Assembly (NCBI GenBank): GCA_905182995.1
Contig: CAJJDP010000053.1
Location: 1-64,000 of the forward strand
DNA length: 64,000 nt
Origin: Paramecium octaurelia
Lineage: Eukaryota > Ciliophora > Oligohymenophorea > Peniculida > Parameciidae
Direction of reading: 5' to 3'
In this document: positions 59,701 to 64,000 of the stretch, in pieces
Numbering within the stretch: the stretch's first letter is position 1
Layout: the number at the start of each line of letters is the position of its first letter
Notes under the pieces: model-generated
What the model saw: only the letters and a program-made list of their open reading frames with translations
The model's database searches: none
What the model was told of the DNA's origin: nothing
Made by a program: the position numbers and the translations under genes

Positions 59701-60781
59701 TTTTCGTTCTTTTCCTATTTCAAAGTTTTTCCACTGTTTTATTAATTATCATCATCAGATTCGCTTTCAGACTCAGGAAAATTATTGATTTTTTTTTAGA
59801 TTTATTCTAATTTTGGTTAATTCTAATAACCGCCTTGTCCCTTTAACTTTTTTATCGTTTGATGATTGTTTCTATTGGTAGAATAAGTACAATTCTTTTG
59901 AATTGATTTTTGAGGAGAGTTGTTATTTATGCCAATTTAAGTAGATGTAATAATTTCTGATTGTTATTTCTTGAATAATTCCTCATATTATTTAGACAAT
60001 TTTTCTTTTTCTCTTTAATTATCTTAACTAAATAAATTGATTACTTTTTAATTGCAATTCTAAAATTTCAATTTTATCTTCATAATCCTTTTATTTCATC
60101 TCGTATTATCTCAATAAATTAAATGAGGCTATGGCTTCGCTTTTAAATCTGCTGTTATTTTCTTCAAGCTGTTGTACTTTAGTTTAGAGACTCTATAATT
60201 ACTCTTTTTGTTCTTGTGGTTTGATTTCATGAGACTTTTAAATAAATTGGAATAAATTACTTAATGATTTTGGCTTATTCTCCCTTCATTTTATTTCATT
60301 TAAAAAATTTCAGATTTCTTTTGTTGTAACTAATTTTTTAATTCTTATATCTAGTCAAGAAATTGCTAATTTTTTTCTTAATTTTCCTCATTCAAAGTCT
60401 AGGATTTAAATATCAAATTACTTATAATTGTTCTATTTAATATTGATTTTATTATATTTCTTATTTCAAAACCAAAAGACTATGTTCACCTTAAATTTTC
60501 AGATCTTCATAATCAGCCAGAACTTTTTGCTATTTATTAAAAATATAATCTAAATTTGTCATATCCAAATACTTAGAAAATCAAACATTGTCTTCATCAT
60601 CTCTTCTTTATCTCTAATAGATTTTATTATCTATTCATCCACTAAATGATACGTGTAATTAAATACATTTTATTCCCAAAAGTTAGGAATCATTTTAATA
60701 ATTATCAAAGAAAGATTTTGAACAGTCTTCACTTAACTTTGCAATAAAGTAATTGATATCATCATTGCTAAAATCTTCCAT
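56719..60781 (-). CDS. Truncated paralogue of the giant coiled-coil gene (assembly-uncertain)
   Basis: The ATG at 60781 starts the same protein as at 52920 (same first residues, same introns near the 5' end), and the two stay close throughout. It ends at a TGA (56719-56721) about 200 bp into one repeat unit, so the whole 138-residue array and the original C terminus are missing. Relative to the long gene it lacks a stretch of about 90 bp near 57480-57520, and shows more substitutions near 59810-59920. A single N at 58968 interrupts it, again with repeated sequence on both sides. It could be an expressed shorter form or a dying duplicate. Confidence 0.55.
58968..58968. other. Assembly join (single N)
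   Basis: A lone N; the sequence starting at 58969 repeats that at about 57712 onward. The left segment is more like the long gene at positions where the right segment has diverged (about 58560-58640 against 59820-59900), so two different copies may have been joined. Confidence 0.7.
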
Positions 60782-61803
60782 AAAATTTATAATGAATAAA
60801 CTAAATAATATAAAAACATTTAATAAAGAAAGGTTGATTTCATAATTAATCACACCCTAAATTTACTAATTTGCAGGAAATGGAATATGAATTTGCAGAA
60901 CATTTAGTTTTAATTAATAGAGAGGGGGTATATTTCAATAAATGCTCCATAGTAATCAGTAGAAAATTTAATTAGGAAAATTGTTTAATGAGACTAATAC
61001 TGCTTGCTTCTCTTTGAGCCTGTCATAAGGTTCGATAGAAAATAGAATTACTAAAACTGGTGTGGCTTCAGGAAAGTTATATGATTAATTGTTTGTTTTA
61101 TTCAAAATTGCAGAATGGTGTGAAATCTTGAAAAGTTAGAGAAGTGGCACTTTAAAAATCACAAATCTTCATAGCATTAAACATTATCCCCAATAATTGA
61201 ATTTGTAGGGATAACAGAATCTGGTTTGCAAAAGTTTATCTAAAAGAAATTTATCAATTTCAAGATGAATCAAGTTTTTACTTTCTAAAGTTGTAGTGAT
61301 ATGAAAAATTAGGAGTAAGTCAGAATTTATTGTGATGAAATTAGCAATTTGAATGGGCATTTATAAAAGAAAAAAATAAGTTGTAAAAAGGTTGAGGTGT
61401 TTTTCTTCCTCAAAATAGTAGTTTAAAATTATTAATAGATTGGATTTATTCTTCTTTTGATTAAGTTAAATAGTAATTTTATTAATGCAAAAGGAAGCAC
61501 AAATATTTTATAGAGCAGTTCGAAAATAGTAATCACTATGTTAAAATATTTAATTCAAAATTAAATCACGCCTTAATAGAAGAGGTTTCTTTTGAATGTC
61601 CATCCATATTTTATAAGCGGAAAAAAAAAATAAAGAAAATATACAACCTTTGAAAGTGTTGCCAACTGTAAAGTGATAATTATTAATAAAAATTATTGAA
61701 TATTTTTCATCATGTAACATAAGAGTCTGAATGACTAAAAAGTAAAATTTAATATCAATATATAAAAATGTTTGAAAAATCTTCTTTAATATAAATATTT
61801 TAT
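60782..61803. other. AT-rich region without a supported gene
   Basis: Only the first ~100 bp have recognised meaning, as a flank shared with 52921-53020. No motif or splice pattern is seen in the rest on either strand; the last part precedes the first small MGxC gene. Confidence 0.45.
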
Positions 61804-62019
61804 ATGGGAACCTGTGCTTCTTAGAAATAGAAAAAATCAAGAAATAATGGGGAATTATAATAAGTAGTAGCTCAAGTTAGACTATCATAAGACTGCAGTG
61901 TAATCTTGAAGCAGAGAGCAAGTTAATCGTCATATTTAAATCCTTTTAAAAATCCAATTCTCAGTCGAAGATTAAAAGAAATACCTCCCTCGCCTAATCC
62001 ATAGACTCAACCAGAATGA
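61804..62019 (+). CDS. Small MGTCxS lipidated protein, copy A of a tandem pair
   Basis: An intronless frame of 71 residues starting MGTCASQK (Gly2, Cys4, Ser6), then basic and polar residues, a core from GELQQVV through ILKQR to NPILSRRL, and a Pro-rich end. Its core aligns without gaps over 42 residues with the protein at 62790-63002, 20 identical by my hand count, including GEL, ILKxR and NPILxRRL. That conservation between diverged copies is what makes this a gene rather than a chance frame. It is likely a membrane-anchored peptide with a basic, helical body. I recognise no family. No promoter or polyadenylation signal can be assigned. Confidence 0.68.
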
Positions 62020-62789
62020 TATGGTCATTTTACTATGAATTGATTTATTAGCCTTATATGTTGAACATAATTTCACAAATTTCAAGTTATGTAATTCGCA
62101 TTAACTCTGTGAGAATTTATGATTTTTAGTCTTTCCCACTCATTTTGGAGAATCATATAAAATAAAACACTTATATTTTTTTTCAATTAACTACTAGAAT
62201 AAGGAAGAATGTTATATTTATAATAATCAACAAAGCCAAGAAATCCAAAAATCTCAAATAAACATAATTGAGAACTCAGAATCTTATTCCAAATAAATAA
62301 TATAAATATAATCAAATTTAAATAGATTATCAAGAGAGGAGTCCGCTCCAATAAAATTGATATTTACTGAATTTTAAATTGGCTCATGAGATTAAGTACT
62401 TTTTCTAAAATATATATAAGAATAAGGGAAAATAATTTATGAATTATTATAGAAACGGTTCATTATGAAGAATTCTTAATTTTGAAATTCAGTGTTACCT
62501 TCCCATCACTTTAATCTATAAATTAAAGTTGTAAAATTAGTTTAAAGTAAGTAGACAGCATTCATTTAATTTTACTTTTTGAGCTATAAAAATTTGACTA
62601 TTTTTATAAAATAGTACTGCAAATTAACCTCTATTGAAGAGATTTTCTTTACAGTTATTAGTTTGATCTTATTTTTAAAGTTAGAGTTAGTTTAATGAAT
62701 TGGATTAACTTAAGAATTGCGTTTATTTGGTGTTTCTTTCAAATATTTTTTTTCGTTAAGGTTCAATTAAAATATTAAATAAAGTTTAA
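62020..62789. other. Spacer between the two small MGxC genes
   Basis: About 770 bp of AT-rich DNA with no supported gene; it holds the presumed upstream region of the second copy. Confidence 0.45.
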
Positions 62790-63002
62790 ATGGGAATTTG
62801 CGTGAGTAACATGAAATATAGAAAAGATAATCAATAAAAAGAAGGGGAACTTGGTTAAATGGTAAACAAATTGAGAACTTCTCCTTGTCCAGAAGAAATT
62901 TTGAAAAAGAGAATTTCCATAGATACTCCTTACAATGCATACAGAAATCCAATTTTAAATAGAAGATTAAGAGGTAGTGTCACCATAACCACCTCATCAT
63001 GA
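62790..63002 (+). CDS. Small MGICxS lipidated protein, copy B of a tandem pair
   Basis: An intronless frame of 70 residues starting MGICVSNM (Gly2, Cys4, Ser6). The core GELGQMVNKLR, EEILKKR, and YRNPILNRRLRG matches copy A in order and spacing; the C terminus is Thr/Ser rich instead of Pro rich. Two internal Met codons (62811, 62859) could start shorter forms, but only the first keeps the lipidation motif that copy A also has. The clear protein-level match with strong nucleotide divergence suggests an older duplication under selection. Function unknown; a peripheral membrane role is inferred from the N terminus. Confidence 0.68.
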
Positions 63003-64000
63003 AAATAAGTTTTTATTTATAGAGTTATTTTTCTTAATATTCTAACTAAACACTAAAGAGCTGAATTAGAATTCTAAGAAATCTATTTCCTCTTCTATTT
63101 ATAGCAATTCAATATATATATAACTTCAATTTTATTTTTCTTCTCTATCTCATCTACTTTACAGAGGAGAACTGGCTAAAAATTCTGTAGACTTAAATTT
63201 TTCTGAACAATGAAGAAAATTTGGTTTGAGCAGTAGTTCACTAAAATTTTTGTTTTCGGTTTGAGGACAGCGATTATAAAAAGAACTATTCATCTAAACA
63301 ATAACTAAAAGAAATCCTGTTTTAAGAATTTAATGAAACACTTTTAAATTAACTAAATGTCACTTTTTGTTCAATTTTTACATTTATAAAGGAGTTAGAT
63401 CAATTTTGGATTGCTTATTTAGTGATAATATTAAACTAAATCTAACAACAGAGAGAAGGTATTTACCAGTTAGTTGTCTGATAATAATGGTAATTTATAA
63501 TTTAAGGGGGTCATACCAATACCTTATAGATCACAAAATTTAACATATTTTCCGATTTATAAATTTAATTAGAAATTTAAAGACCGAATACAAAGGCATT
63601 CTACATTCTGAAAATAAGAACAAATATACAATTAACCTAAATATCTGTTAACACTTTAAGAGGTAGCATAGTCAAAGTCAACAATTTTTAAAAGAATTTT
63701 AATTACTTTTATTAGAGCATCCTATATTCTTTTTAAATCTCTACGCATGCTATTGTTATATTTAAGACTAGTGAAAATTTATTAGAATATTTTGGTCAAA
63801 TACCCTTCATTTCCTAGAAGTACGTTAGGGAAGTCATTATATTGACTATTGAGTATTATAAATATTTGTTCTTCAAAAAATTTATAACTTTATGGAATGT
63901 AATGTTTCTTTAAATACCTCCTAAAGGTTTATAAAAATGCAAGATCAAAGTGATTATTCATAGATAAATACAGGTTCCTTAAAATAATCTTACATTGAAT
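63003..64000. other. AT-rich right end of the window
   Basis: No supported gene. One plus-strand open frame (63211-63425, about 71 codons from an ATG) is noted but has no motif or relative. No telomere-type repeat (C4A2/C3A3) is present, so the window does not reach a chromosome end here. Confidence 0.45.

Noticed and set aside
50262-59788. Four near-identical plus-strand 69-residue Phe-rich frames
   Set aside because: They are antisense shadows of the repeated 5' part of the coiled-coil genes, in a Glu/Lys-rich coding stretch.
61550-61840. Minus-strand 96-residue frame overlapping the first small MGxC gene
   Set aside because: No motif or relative; the opposite-strand gene is supported by a conserved paralogue.
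63900-64000. Chromosome end / telomere at the right edge
   Set aside because: No C4A2 or C3A3 repeat is present; sequence continues as ordinary AT-rich DNA.

Overview
The window is macronuclear DNA of a ciliate that reads TAA and TAG as glutamine and stops only at TGA. The best fit is Paramecium (P. tetraurelia-like). The evidence is direct. TAG encodes the catalytic Gln of the small-GTPase DTAGQ motif at about 9157, and TAA encodes the invariant Gln of the heat-shock-factor RQLNMY motif at about 5737. The 28 intact multi-feature gene models need 62 introns of 19 to 38 nt (GT...AG), and in every model the length minus introns divides exactly by three. The DNA is very AT-rich and the central genes are tightly packed on both strands.

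Layout. 1-5.4 kb is a decaying left flank: a frameshifted WD40 gene, a frameshifted Cys-rich DUF4215-type gene and fainter relics. 5.4-42 kb is a dense block of housekeeping and signalling genes. In order these are a heat shock factor, eIF2-alpha, a Rab-like GTPase, a mitochondrial carrier, a lipidated orphan, a ULK-like kinase, a CDPK, a poly-Q ZC2HC1 zinc-finger protein and dihydrolipoamide dehydrogenase. They are followed by a cyclic-nucleotide-binding K+ channel, a Trm112-like mini-protein, an aquaporin, a coiled-coil protein, a Myb/SANT-like protein, a copine, a cytochrome b5-domain protein, a second ULK-like kinase and a MATE transporter. The last part holds a small lipidated protein, a 2-TM protein, a ubiquitin-like protein, RRS1, a small secreted Cys-rich protein, a cAMP-receptor-like GPCR, an orphan membrane protein, F-actin capping protein beta, a CPBP protease and a BRCT protein. 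41.6-43.4 kb holds a kinase relic.

43.4-61 kb carries a giant coiled-coil gene with a 414-bp (138-codon) tandem repeat arranged as an 828-bp higher-order unit, then a truncated near-identical paralogue. Three single-N joins (46656, 51215, 58968) sit where near-identical sequence is repeated on both sides, so copy number here is an assembly question. 61-64 kb is mostly non-coding but holds two tandem, diverged paralogues of a 70-71 residue protein beginning MGxCxS. I regard this pair as the most novel item in the window.

Shared themes. Membrane and calcium signalling is well represented (CDPK, copine, cyclic-nucleotide channel, GPCR, five MGxCxS proteins predicted to be myristoylated and palmitoylated). 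Gene spacing is extreme: 5, 13 and 16 nt between tandem genes, and 28 and 39 nt between divergent start codons. No tRNA, rRNA, telomere repeat, transposon or virus-like element was recognised.
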